This document shows, piece after piece, positions 19,436-27,171 of a DNA stretch of 64,000 bases (position 1 is the stretch's first letter; the number at the start of each line of letters is the position of its first letter). The notes under the pieces are model-generated. The model did not search any database. It was not told the DNA's origin and was given only the letters and a program-made list of their open reading frames with translations. Made by a program: the position numbers and the translations under genes. The DNA is from Anaerotignum propionicum DSM 1682 (lineage in GTDB: Bacteria; Bacillota; Clostridia; Lachnospirales; Anaerotignaceae). The stretch lies in contig NZ_CP014223.1 of the NCBI RefSeq assembly GCF_001561955.1, forward strand, positions 1-64,000, in the 5' to 3' direction.

Positions 19436-20725
19436 ATGTTAGATATTAAATTTGTAAGGGAAAATCCCGATGTGGTAAGAGAAAATATTAAAAAGAAATT
19501 TCAGGATAATAAGTTGCCTTTAGTAGACGAGGTAATTGCCTTAGACCTTGAAAACAGAGAAATTAAGCAAGAGGTTGAAGTGCTTCGTGCAGAAAGAAAC
19601 AAGCTCTCCAAAGAAATCGGCGGGTTAATGGCAAAGGGCTTAAAGGATGAAGCAGAAGCAGTAAAGGCAAAAATTGCGGCAGAAGCAACAAGAGTTGATG
19701 AGCTGACAGAAAAGGAAAAAGAGGTAGAGGAAAAAATCAAGAAAATCATGATGACAATTCCAAATATCATTGATCCTACTGTTCCTATTGGCAAAGATGA
19801 TAGTGAAAATGTGGAAGTGCAAAAATACGGCGAACCTGTTGTGCCTGATTTTGAAATTCCCTATCATACAGAGATTATGGAAAGCTTCGATGGTCTTGAC
19901 TTGGAAGGCGCAAGAAGAGTTGCGGGTAATGGTTTTTACTATCTGATGGGGGATATCGCTCGTTTGCATTCTGCAGTTTTATCATATGCCAGAGATTTTA
20001 TGATTGACCGTGGCTTCACATATTGCATTCCTCCTTTCATGATTCGTAGTAACGTTGTTACAGGCGTTATGAGCTTCGCAGAAATGGATGCCATGATGTA
20101 TAAAATCGAAGGAGAAGACCTTTATCTGATTGGTACCAGCGAACATTCCATGATTGGTAAATTTATTGATACCATGAATAAGGAGGAAGATTTACCTCAA
20201 ACCTTAACAAGCTATTCTCCTTGCTTCCGTAAGGAAAAAGGAGCTCATGGTATTGAAGAGCGTGGCGTATACCGCATTCATCAATTTGAAAAGCAGGAAA
20301 TGATTGTTGTATGTAAGCCAGAAGACAGCCCTATGTGGTATGATAAATTATGGGAAAACACCGTTGATTTGTTCCGCACTATGGATATTCCCGTGCGTAC
20401 TTTGGAATGTTGCTCCGGCGACTTGGCAGATCTAAAGGTAAAATCTGTTGACGTGGAAGCATGGTCCCCAAGACAGAAAAAATATTTTGAAATCGGAAGC
20501 TGCTCTAACTTAGGAGATGCTCAGGCAAGAAGATTAGGTATCCGTGTAACTTCTGCGGATGGTAAGAAATATTTTGCTCATACTTTAAATAATACCGTTG
20601 CCGCACCTCCCAGAATGCTGATTGCTTTCTTGGAAAATAACTTACAGGCAGATGGTTCCGTGCGCATCCCTGAAGTATTGCGTCCTTATATGGGTGGCTT
20701 AGAGAAACTGGAAAAGAAGAAATAA
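19436..20725 (+). CDS. serS: Seryl-tRNA synthetase
   Basis: SerRS charges tRNA-Ser and also tRNA-Sec in organisms that have one. The N-terminal MLDIKFVRENPDVVRENI leads into the long antiparallel coiled-coil arm (about residues 30-105). The class II core has motif 2 in CFRKEKGAHG with the serine-specific TSEHSMIG upstream, and motif 3 near NNTVAAPPRMLIAFLENN. Length is 429 residues, normal. The gene is controlled by the serine T-box immediately upstream. AAGGAGG precedes the ATG. Confidence 0.97.
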   Translation: MLDIKFVRENPDVVRENIKKKFQDNKLPLVDEVIALDLENREIKQEVEVLRAERNKLSKEIGGLMAKGLKDEAEAVKAKIAAEATRVDELTEKEKEVEEKIKKIMMTIPNIIDPTVPIGKDDSENVEVQKYGEPVVPDFEIPYHTEIMESFDGLDLEGARRVAGNGFYYLMGDIARLHSAVLSYARDFMIDRGFTYCIPPFMIRSNVVTGVMSFAEMDAMMYKIEGEDLYLIGTSEHSMIGKFIDTMNKEEDLPQTLTSYSPCFRKEKGAHGIEERGVYRIHQFEKQEMIVVCKPEDSPMWYDKLWENTVDLFRTMDIPVRTLECCSGDLADLKVKSVDVEAWSPRQKKYFEIGSCSNLGDAQARRLGIRVTSADGKKYFAHTLNNTVAAPPRMLIAFLENNLQADGSVRIPEVLRPYMGGLEKLEKKK

Positions 20726-20742
20726 TTTTTCAGAATATAAAT

Positions 20743-20770
20743 TGGGGAGCTGTGCTTGTCATAGCTCCCA
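20743..20770 (+). terminator. Weak terminator after serS
   Basis: TGGGGAGCT pairs with AGCTCCCA across a short loop. The T-tract is poor (TTTATAAAA), so this is tentative. Confidence 0.45.
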
Positions 20771-20940
20771 TTTATAAAACGGTTTATACTTTTTAAATGG
20801 ATTTCAATGAAAAAGCTAGAAATATCTACACAACCGATGAAAATGTCTTGTATTTTTGACATACCCATTGTGGTTGTATACAAGGCTAATATGAATATCT
20901 GTTATGAGAAAAAAATAAAATAATTTGCAAATACTTTTCC

Positions 20941-20969
20941 TTGACAAACCTGATGAAAAATGATATGAT
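20941..20969 (+). promoter_or_regulatory. tRNA-Ser promoter
   Basis: TTGACA (20941-20946), 17 bases, TATGAT (20964-20969). A near-consensus sigma-A promoter about 20 bases before the tRNA. Confidence 0.85.
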
Positions 20970-20989
20970 ATTTTGGCAGTAGGTTTTTT

Positions 20990-21077
20990 GGAGAAGTACT
21001 CAAGAGGCTGAAGAGGTGCCCCTGCTAAGGGTATAGGTCGTTAACGCGGCGCGAGGGTTCAAATCCCTCCTTCTCCG
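20990..21077 (+). tRNA. tRNA-Ser(GCT)
   Basis: Acceptor arms GGAGAAG and CTTCTCC pair perfectly, with discriminator G at 21077. The anticodon loop CTGCTAA lies between TGCCC and GGGTA and gives anticodon GCT, reading AGC and AGU. A long variable arm and the GGTTCAAATCC T-arm mark a class II serine tRNA of 88 bases. No CCA is encoded. Confidence 0.96.
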
Positions 21078-21081
21078 TTTT

Positions 21082-21117
21082 AAACAGACAAATTTCGTTA
21101 AGAGGTTTGTCTGTTTC
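21082..21117 (+). terminator. Terminator after tRNA-Ser
   Basis: AAACAGACAAA pairs perfectly with TTTGTCTGTTT. The trailing T-tract is short. Confidence 0.75.
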
Positions 21118-21224
21118 TTATATCACGGATAAAATCAAATTTATAAGTTGGTATGACTTTTGGCTTATATAGCTGATACAAAATTTATTATGTTATAATT
21201 AGTTTTAAACTAAAAATCAAAGTT

Positions 21225-21347
21225 TTATAGGGTTCCGCAGTTTAAAATTGATAACTGGTCAGGTCCGAGATAAAACGCACAGTTTGCTGTGTACACGGAG
21301 GGATAAAAGCCTGGGAGATATTAAAAAATATCTCTTAGGCTTTTTTT
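21225..21347 (+). ncRNA. Guanidine-I (ykkC class) riboswitch with terminator
   Basis: The conserved ykkC landmarks appear in order: GGGTTCCGCAG (21230-21240), ACTGGTCAGGTCCGAGA, then ACACGGAGGGATAAAAGCC starting at 21293 and the GGGAGA that follows. A terminator stem formed by AGCCTGGGAGATATT and AATATCTCTTAGGCT with a T7 run overlaps the 3' end, so guanidine binding should prevent termination. A TATAAT (21194-21199) lies upstream as the likely -10. The downstream gene is a Gdx-like exporter, which fits. Confidence 0.93.
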
Positions 21348-21373
21348 ATTTAATTTAAAAAGGAGTGAAAATT

Positions 21374-21694
21374 ATGAAATGGGTTTATTTAATGATTGCA
21401 GGTGTTTGTGAAGTGGGGTGGGCTTTAGGCTTAAAGTATACTGATGGATTTACAAAACTTATGCCCAGTATACTTACTATAGCAGGAATGATAGCGAGCT
21501 TCTATTTTTTATCATTGACATTAAAAGAACTTCCATTAGGAACTGCATATGCAATTTGGACAGGAATTGGTACGGTTGGTACAGTATTTTTGGGGATACT
21601 TTTATTTAAAGAACCTATTGATATTGTTCGGTTGATTTGCATTGGTTTTATCGTAGTAGGAATTATAGGATTGAAGATCGTCTCTCCTCATTAA
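21374..21694 (+). CDS. gdx: Guanidinium exporter of the SMR family (Gdx/SugE type)
   Basis: Four membrane helices in 106 residues define a small multidrug resistance protein. The essential Glu is at position 13 in GVCEVGWALGLKYTDGFT, the pattern of the Gdx/SugE subtype rather than EmrE-type polyaromatic cation pumps. Gdx proteins are dual-topology proton antiporters that export guanidinium. The guanidine-I riboswitch directly upstream supports that substrate. The ATG at 21374 is eight bases after AGGAG; an in-frame GTG at 21365 overlaps the ribosome site. Confidence 0.93.
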   Translation: MKWVYLMIAGVCEVGWALGLKYTDGFTKLMPSILTIAGMIASFYFLSLTLKELPLGTAYAIWTGIGTVGTVFLGILLFKEPIDIVRLICIGFIVVGIIGLKIVSPH

Positions 21695-21842
21695 TAAACT
21701 TTCTGTTATATTAAAAAACAATAAGTGAAAATTTAATTTGAAGATGGGGCGTTAAAGATTTTTAACTACTGTACATTGTTCCGTTACTAACCCAACAAAA
21801 GTCATGTATACGGTTTTAGTTTGAATATTCTGTTGTATATAA

Positions 21843-21872
21843 AAAAGCCCAATTGCATAGCAATTGGGCTCT
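21843..21872 (-). terminator. Terminator of the SIMPL gene
   Basis: AGCCCAATTGC (21846-21856) and GCAATTGGGCT (21860-21870) form an 11-base-pair stem, with the T6 run on the minus strand. It may also stop gdx transcripts. Confidence 0.85.
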
Positions 21873-21924
21873 ATTAAAGGTAAAAATTTCTACTTCTTAG
21901 AAGATGATATTATATTGAACGTTC

Positions 21925-22650
21925 TTAAAGGCCATAGGTAGCGGTAATAGTAGCTGTAACCTTTACTTTATCATACTGAATTACGGTTTGATTATTACTG
22001 CCATAACCGGAATCCAACACGGCTCTTTCTTTGTAAACAGCTGCTTCTTGATAAGAAGCATATGATTCATGTTCCTCAACGTTTAAAATTTCTCCTAAAG
22101 GCTTACCATATGCTGTTGCAATGACATTGGCAGAGTTGGAAGCATTCTTAACAGCCTGCTGTAAAGCTTGGGTATAATACCGGTTTGTGTCTTCCAATGA
22201 GAAAACCACATTGTTAAAGCCTGTAGCACCTGCTTTCAATGCCCCATCAATATAGGTTCCCACATTGTCAATGTCTTTTACCGTTGCATCCAAGTTAATG
22301 TTTGCCTGATATCCACTAATGCTGCTTTTTCCTGTTTCGGCGTCATATTGATAGGTAGGATATACAGCGGAATAGCTTGTAATGATTTTATCTTTAGCAA
22401 TTCCCATTTCTTCTAATTTGCTTACAACCTTTGCTGAAATCAGGTTGTTGTCCTTTTGTGCTGCTTCAGCGGTTTTACCTGTGCTTTGAATGGTAAAAGA
22501 GATTGTGGCAACATCAGGTTGAACGTTCACCACTCCTGTCCCTGTGGTGGTGATGGAATTTCTTTCTGCCGCAAAAACGGCTGAGGCAGAGCCAAGAGCA
22601 AGTGCTGCTGCCAAAGATGCGGTAATTAATAAACGTTTCATATTTTTCAT
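21925..22650 (-). CDS. SIMPL domain (DUF541) exported protein
   Basis: A Sec signal peptide (LLITASLAAALALGSASAVFAAE, residues about 7-29) is followed by the SIMPL domain, starting TGTGVVNVQPDVATISF and including INLDATVKDIDNVGTYIDGAL. Length is 241 residues. SIMPL proteins such as BP26 form channel-like oligomers in Gram-negatives; the role in Firmicutes is unknown. AAGGGG lies eight bases before the ATG. It is transcribed divergently from the PfkB kinase gene. Confidence 0.88.
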   Translation of the reverse strand: MKNMKRLLITASLAAALALGSASAVFAAERNSITTTGTGVVNVQPDVATISFTIQSTGKTAEAAQKDNNLISAKVVSKLEEMGIAKDKIITSYSAVYPTYQYDAETGKSSISGYQANINLDATVKDIDNVGTYIDGALKAGATGFNNVVFSLEDTNRYYTQALQQAVKNASNSANVIATAYGKPLGEILNVEEHESYASYQEAAVYKERAVLDSGYGSNNQTVIQYDKVKVTATITATYGL

Positions 22651-22802
22651 TTATATTTCCCCTTTCCTTTTGAAGGCTTCATTATTTTTTCATTTTATAT
22701 GACGTAGCTTTTTTTCCATAGTTCCCAAAAAAAGAAAATATTCGAAATTTTTATTTTTTATGCTATACTAGAAACAGTGAATAAAGTTAGGAGAGAACAA
22801 TA

Positions 22803-23741
22803 ATGAAACAAACGCTGGTAATCGGTTCTGCAGTGGTGGATGTAATTGTAAATATCCCTCATTTGCCTGTAACAGGAGAGGATATTCATATCTCCAAGCA
22901 AAGCCGCTCTTTGGGAGGTTGTGCATTTTTAACCTCAGATATTTTGCGTCATTTTTCTGCACCCTATAGCCTTTGTACTGCCGTAGGGGGAGGTATTTAT
23001 GGCAATTTTGTATTGGACAGGCTTACAGAGCGAGGAGTTTCAATCTATGTAAGGCGCCCTGAGGAAGAAAATGGTTGCTGTTATTGCATGGTGGAAGCGG
23101 GAGGTGAGAGAACCTTTATCGTGGACCACGGCATTGAATATACTTTTGAGGAGTCTTATTTGGAGAACATTCATCAAGAATCCATAGACAGCGTATATAT
23201 TTGTGGCTTGGAAATTGAAGAGCATACAGGAATGAATATCATACAATATTTAAAAAAACATCCAGAATATCAAATATATTTTTCACCAAGCCCCCGCATT
23301 CTGAAAATTGATGGGGCACGTATGGCTGAGGTTTTAAAGCTTCATCCAATTATGCATCTCAATGAAAAAGAGATTATGGATTTTACCGCCGAACCTACCA
23401 TTGAAAAGGGGGCAAGAAAGCTGTTTGAAAAAACAGAACGTCCTGTGATTGTAACTCTGGGGGAAAAAGGTTCTTATTGCTATGATGGAGAAAAGGATTA
23501 TTATGCCTCTCCTGTAAAAACAACGGTAGTGGATACCATTGGCGCGGGGGATTCCCATATGGGAGCAATCATCTCCGCACGACGCTTTGGACTAAATTTC
23601 AAAGAAGCTATAGAAGCGGCGAATTATATTTCTGCAGCTGTAGTGGCCAAAGAAGGTGGACTTCTGGAAGAGGCGGATTTTAGGGGAGCCTTCTCAAAAA
23701 TGCCTATGAGATTGCAAGAGAAGTTTTTTGTTTACAAATAA
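22803..23741 (+). CDS. PfkB-family carbohydrate/nucleoside kinase
   Basis: The 312-residue protein has the PfkB opening IGSAVVDVIVNIPHLPVTGED, the first GG switch region SLGGCAFLTSDI, and the C-terminal signature DTIGAGDSHMGAI with the catalytic Asp in GAGDS. These enzymes phosphorylate sugars or nucleosides (ribokinase, fructokinase, pseudouridine kinase). The substrate cannot be fixed, and no sugar transporter is cotranscribed. AGGAGAG precedes the ATG, and TATACT at 22764-22769 is a likely -10. Confidence 0.88.
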   Translation: MKQTLVIGSAVVDVIVNIPHLPVTGEDIHISKQSRSLGGCAFLTSDILRHFSAPYSLCTAVGGGIYGNFVLDRLTERGVSIYVRRPEEENGCCYCMVEAGGERTFIVDHGIEYTFEESYLENIHQESIDSVYICGLEIEEHTGMNIIQYLKKHPEYQIYFSPSPRILKIDGARMAEVLKLHPIMHLNEKEIMDFTAEPTIEKGARKLFEKTERPVIVTLGEKGSYCYDGEKDYYASPVKTTVVDTIGAGDSHMGAIISARRFGLNFKEAIEAANYISAAVVAKEGGLLEEADFRGAFSKMPMRLQEKFFVYK

Positions 23742-23870
23742 ATGTCATGGAAAAAGCCTCTATAATTGGTATGGTATTTTACCTTTTTATAGGGGCTTCT
23801 AATTGCAAAAAATTTCTATGTTTTCTGTTTGTATGGTATAAAAGCGCAATTTTATATAAAATTGAAAAAA

Positions 23871-23894
23871 GTGTCGATTCTATTCTATCGACAC
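23871..23894 (-). terminator. Terminator of the PTS-IIC-like gene
   Basis: GTGTCGAT (23871-23878) pairs with ATCGACAC (23887-23894), with TTTTTTC following on the minus strand. It may work in both directions between the converging genes. Confidence 0.85.
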
Positions 23895-23902
23895 CCTTAT
23901 TA

Positions 23903-24982
23903 TTATAAATTTAATTTTAGATCATTTTCTCGAATCCAACCAATTCTTCTTAAAATATAAGCGAAAATTAAGGTTAATATTGCGGGAAGAATGAAGCAAA
24001 TCATGGCCATGCCCAGCCAGTCAAAAGCAGTAATTGCACTTTTAGTCCCGGCAGCAATGTCATTTACCCAGCCTGTATAAAGGCCGATTTGCCCCACAAG
24101 GCCACAGGTACCCATCCCGGAGGCAACGGCATCCCCGTTCATTTTCATTTGGAAGAAGCAGGTAGCAATTGGCCCAGTGATGGCTGATGCCAAAGTTGGA
24201 GGTATCCAAATTTTCGGATTTTTCACGATATTACCCATTTGCAGCATGGAGGTTCCAATCCCTTGGGCAAATAAACCGCCCCATTTGTTCTCAGGAAAGC
24301 TCATAACTGCAAATCCGATCATTTGGGCACAGCATCCAGCCACTGCAGCACCGCCGGCAAGACCGGTCAGTCCTAAGGTGGCACAAATTGCCGCACTGCT
24401 GATGGGTAGTGTCAAGGCAATGCCAACAATAACAGCAACCAGTATGCCCATAAGGAAAGGTCTAAGCTCCGTGGCCCACATAATGGTGTTTCCTACGCCA
24501 TTTGCAAGTGCCCCCAAAGTCGGCCCCCACCACATAGCCAATAATACACCTATGATAATTGTTACAGAGGGTGTTACTAAAATATCAATTTTTGTTTCCT
24601 TTGATACAGCTTTACCAAATTCTGCTGCAAAAATTGTAACAACCAGAACAGCCAAAGGACCACCTGGACCCCCCAAGCTATTGGCCGCACCGCCTACTGC
24701 AATTAATGAGAAAAGAACCAGAGGCGGACATTTCAGTGCATAGCCAATGGCAATGGCCATAGCAGGGCCGGTAACGCTTTTTGCATAGCCCCCAATTTCT
24801 ACTAAAATCTCAATACCAAGCTGCTGACCTATTGTGGTAAGAATGGTGCCAATCAGCAAAGAAGCAAATAAACCCTGTGCCATTGCCCCTAAGGCTTCAA
24901 TTCCGTATCGCTTTGCAGAAAACTCAATATCTTTACGCTTAAGGAATGAACCAAAGCCATGGGTATAACCATTTTTTTCCAT
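23903..24982 (-). CDS. PTS-IIC-like membrane permease (PTS_EIIC_2 type)
   Basis: This 359-residue protein has about ten hydrophobic segments with many Gly-Ala-Pro motifs, such as SLGGPGGPLAVLVVT, SSAAICATLGLTGLAGGAA and FAQGIGTSMLQMG. I recognise it as the PTS sugar transporter IIC-like family without fused IIA or IIB domains. No PTS partner lies nearby, so sugar transport by the classical phosphorelay is not shown. GGGAGG lies before the ATG. A predicted extracellular or regulatory role is possible. Confidence 0.75.
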   Translation of the reverse strand: MEKNGYTHGFGSFLKRKDIEFSAKRYGIEALGAMAQGLFASLLIGTILTTIGQQLGIEILVEIGGYAKSVTGPAMAIAIGYALKCPPLVLFSLIAVGGAANSLGGPGGPLAVLVVTIFAAEFGKAVSKETKIDILVTPSVTIIIGVLLAMWWGPTLGALANGVGNTIMWATELRPFLMGILVAVIVGIALTLPISSAAICATLGLTGLAGGAAVAGCCAQMIGFAVMSFPENKWGGLFAQGIGTSMLQMGNIVKNPKIWIPPTLASAITGPIATCFFQMKMNGDAVASGMGTCGLVGQIGLYTGWVNDIAAGTKSAITAFDWLGMAMICFILPAILTLIFAYILRRIGWIRENDLKLNL

Positions 24983-25212
24983 AACGACCTCCCATAAAAA
25001 TTAAAATTTTTTAAGATTTATTATACTGTTTGTTTTATAAAAATACAAGAATAATTGATAAAAATTTATTAAACTTCGTATTTTTTTACATTGGCTTTAC
25101 AAGTTCTTTGTGAAGCTAATTACATTATAAAATAATCATGCCCAACAATTGCCGTAAAATTTTAAAAAAACAAAATTCAAGCACTACTTCTTTAAGAAAT
25201 CCCCGAAAAGGT

Positions 25213-25242
25213 TCATATATGATGTTAGTGTTCGCATATAAA
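25213..25242 (+). promoter_or_regulatory. Candidate sigma-E type promoter for spoIIID
   Basis: TCATATA at 25213-25219, about 15 bases, then CATATAAA at 25235-25242 resembles the mother-cell sigma-E pattern (kmATATT and CATACAmT). This is expected for spoIIID, but the match is imperfect. The rest of the 24983-25276 gap is AT-rich and without a gene. Confidence 0.4.
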
Positions 25243-25276
25243 TAATCCAAGATGATCTTTAGGGGAGTGCTACGGT

Positions 25277-25534
25277 TTGAAAACATATATCGAAGAGAGG
25301 GCGGTAGAGGTGGCAAAATTTATGATCCATACTAACGCCACTGTCAGAGAAACGGCGAAAAAATTTGGGATCAGTAAATCAACGGTACATAAAGACATTA
25401 CTGACCGTGTAGAACGTATTGATCCGGAATTGGCTAGATCTGTTCGTCGTGTGCTTGAGGTCAATAAAGCAGAACGCCACATTAGAGGCGGTATGGCCAC
25501 CAAAGAAAAGTATCTTCATAGGTTAAAAGGTTAA
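25277..25534 (+). CDS. spoIIID: Stage III sporulation protein D, DNA-binding regulator
   Basis: SpoIIID is a small HTH protein that switches mother-cell gene expression between sigma-E and sigma-K during endospore formation. The 85-residue product has the helix-turn-helix ATVRETAKKFGISKSTVHKD and the basic C-terminus EKYLHRLKG typical of the family. The start is TTG at 25277, nine bases after AGGGGAG; no better start exists. The gene is strong evidence that the host lineage sporulates. Confidence 0.95.
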   Translation: MKTYIEERAVEVAKFMIHTNATVRETAKKFGISKSTVHKDITDRVERIDPELARSVRRVLEVNKAERHIRGGMATKEKYLHRLKG

Positions 25535-25601
25535 TTCTTATATTATTAAGGAAACGCTGGTTTATTCCGCGGGCACATTTAAAAAGGGGTGAATTTTCGT
25601 T

Positions 25602-25721
25602 GTGAAGCAAAAATTTCCCGGAGCATCTGTACACCCTTTGTTAAATCAGCGCTTCCTAGAAAAAACTTATGTGATTGCAGAAAATGCAATGTTAAGCTTT
25701 TTATTTGATTCAGGAAAGTAA
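25602..25721 (+). CDS. Possible 39-residue peptide after spoIIID
   Basis: A GTG-started frame of 39 codons follows spoIIID, with AAAAAGGGGTG about 11 bases upstream and an intrinsic terminator immediately after the stop. The peptide begins MKQKFPGASVHPLLNQRF and ends FLFDSGK. I do not recognise it. The ribosome site and terminator favour a real small gene, but a decayed remnant is equally possible. Confidence 0.35.
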   Translation: MKQKFPGASVHPLLNQRFLEKTYVIAENAMLSFLFDSGK

Positions 25722-25766
25722 AACCCCCATTGCACGAATTAATTCCTTGCAATAGGGGCTTTTTAA
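25722..25766 (+). terminator. Terminator after spoIIID and the small frame
   Basis: CCCCCATTGCA pairs with TGCAATAGGGG, followed by CTTTTTAATTT. Confidence 0.85.
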
Positions 25767-25832
25767 TTTATGAAAAGAAATCATATCAAATTTTTAAGAA
25801 AGCAAAAAACAAAAGTAACATTTATTTTCTGG

Positions 25833-26489
25833 TCAGTATTTTGGCGTATTTAAAAAAATGTTTTTATCAATAACTTTTACTGTATTGTCTTCCTTCATTC
25901 TTTTCAATTCTCGCATCATTGCACTACGGTCAATGCAAAGATAATTTGACAATGCCAGAAAGGAAAAGGGCAGTTGGAAAAAATTTTTTCCAGTTTTTGC
26001 CGTCTGCAACCGAAAATAGCTTAAAAGCTTTTCTCGAATGGTGCGATGGCTTAAAATATCTACCTTCTCTGTGAGATTCACAATTTTTTTTGACATAAAC
26101 GTAAGTAAATTTTCAATGACAATACTGTGATGGGCACAGGCGTTTGAACATCGTTTTGTAAGGTGAGATTTATCTACAAAAAGTATAGCACAATCCTTTT
26201 CGCAAATCACAATAAACTCATCGTCGTGTTCAAAAAAAGAAAAAGCAGCACCGAAAATTCCCGAATCCTCAATATATTCCAGCATATCCAATGACCCATC
26301 GGCATTCAGCCGATTAATTGAGACACAACCGTGGTATAACAATCCAACTTTTTGACAACCTACATCATAAACATAGGCCGTTTGTTTTTCATGAAAAAAT
26401 TTTTTTTCCGCTTCAAAGCACACAATCATTTTTTCAATGTCATCGGCGGTTACACCGGAAAAAATTGGATTTTTACGCAAATTTTTCAT
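25833..26489 (-). CDS. Crp/Fnr-family transcriptional regulator
   Basis: The 218-residue product has a cyclic-nucleotide-binding-like beta-roll (about 10-125, with LLYHGCVSINRLNADGSLDMLEYI), a long dimer helix, and a C-terminal winged helix with LPFSFLALSNYLCIDRSAMMREL. Several cysteines occur (about Cys23, Cys46, Cys52, Cys97, Cys102), but no clear Fnr four-Cys cluster pattern. It is divergent from desulfoferrodoxin across a gap with a perfect palindrome, so control of the neighbouring oxygen-defence genes is plausible. AAGGTG precedes the ATG. Confidence 0.85.
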   Translation of the reverse strand: MKNLRKNPIFSGVTADDIEKMIVCFEAEKKFFHEKQTAYVYDVGCQKVGLLYHGCVSINRLNADGSLDMLEYIEDSGIFGAAFSFFEHDDEFIVICEKDCAILFVDKSHLTKRCSNACAHHSIVIENLLTFMSKKIVNLTEKVDILSHRTIREKLLSYFRLQTAKTGKNFFQLPFSFLALSNYLCIDRSAMMRELKRMKEDNTVKVIDKNIFLNTPKY

Positions 26490-26505
26490 AAAAACACCTT
26501 CTATT

Positions 26506-26519
26506 GTTGCAATTGCAAC
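26506..26519. promoter_or_regulatory. Palindromic operator candidate between regulator and desulfoferrodoxin
   Basis: GTTGCAATTGCAAC is a perfect 14-base palindrome 17 bases before the regulator start codon, in the divergent gap. Its place suggests autoregulation or control of both genes. It does not match the classical Fnr site. Confidence 0.5.
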
Positions 26520-26646
26520 TTTTTTTTTCTCTCTTTTTATGCTATCATATTATCATACAAAAGTAAAAATAAATTTGTATAAAGAAACTTAAGATAATGC
26601 ATTATAACAAAATATAAAGGGTTTAATGATGAAGGAGGAATGCAGC

Positions 26647-27027
26647 ATGACACCAAAGTTTTTTAGATGTAATCACTGTAAAAATATTATTCACATGGTA
26701 GAGGATAGAGGGGGTACTGTAGTCTGTTGTGGAGAGGCTATGCAGGAATTGAAAGCAAATACCTCTGATGGTGCGACAGAAAAGCATGTTCCCGTTGTAA
26801 CAGTAGAGGGAAATAAGGTGAAAGTTGTTGTTGGCAGTGTTGCCCATCCTATGTTGGAAGAACATCACATCGCTTGGATTTATTTAGAAACAACCAAAGG
26901 CGGACAACTGAAGTATTTGGATCACACAGGTGCTCCTGAAGCTGAATTTGCTTTGACAGATGACGAGAAATTAGTAGCAGCGTACGAGTACTGTAATTTA
27001 CATGGACTTTGGAAGTACGAAGCATAA
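26647..27027 (+). CDS. dfx: Desulfoferrodoxin (superoxide reductase)
   Basis: This enzyme reduces superoxide to peroxide without making oxygen, which suits anaerobes. The N-terminal desulforedoxin domain has four cysteines (FRCNHC and VVCCGEAM) for the Fe(SCys)4 centre. The catalytic domain shows the His ligands in EKHVPVV and AHPMLEEHH, and the Cys-His pair in YCNLHGLWK. The full two-domain form has 126 residues. The ATG at 26647 follows AAGGAGG by eight bases. The flavodiiron fusion gene follows. Confidence 0.96.
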   Translation: MTPKFFRCNHCKNIIHMVEDRGGTVVCCGEAMQELKANTSDGATEKHVPVVTVEGNKVKVVVGSVAHPMLEEHHIAWIYLETTKGGQLKYLDHTGAPEAEFALTDDEKLVAAYEYCNLHGLWKYEA

Positions 27028-27037
27028 AAACCAACCC

Positions 27038-27065
27038 AAAGACCGGTAGATACCGGTCTTTGTTA
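27038..27065 (+). terminator. Terminator after desulfoferrodoxin
   Basis: AAAGACCGGTA pairs with TACCGGTCTTT around a short loop, followed by a T-rich stretch. Confidence 0.8.
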
Positions 27066-27171
27066 TTTTAAATTAAAAATGTATAAAGCTTAAAATTAGA
27101 GAAACCATACAAGGAAGTATCGGTCTAAACATAAATAAAGAATACAGTATTAAATAAAAAGGAGGAATTTC

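Noticed and set aside
24177-24743. A 188-codon plus-strand frame opposite the PTS-IIC-like gene
   Set aside because: It is antisense to a well-formed membrane protein gene and its product looks like the reverse frame of Gly/Ala-rich helices, with no ribosome site.
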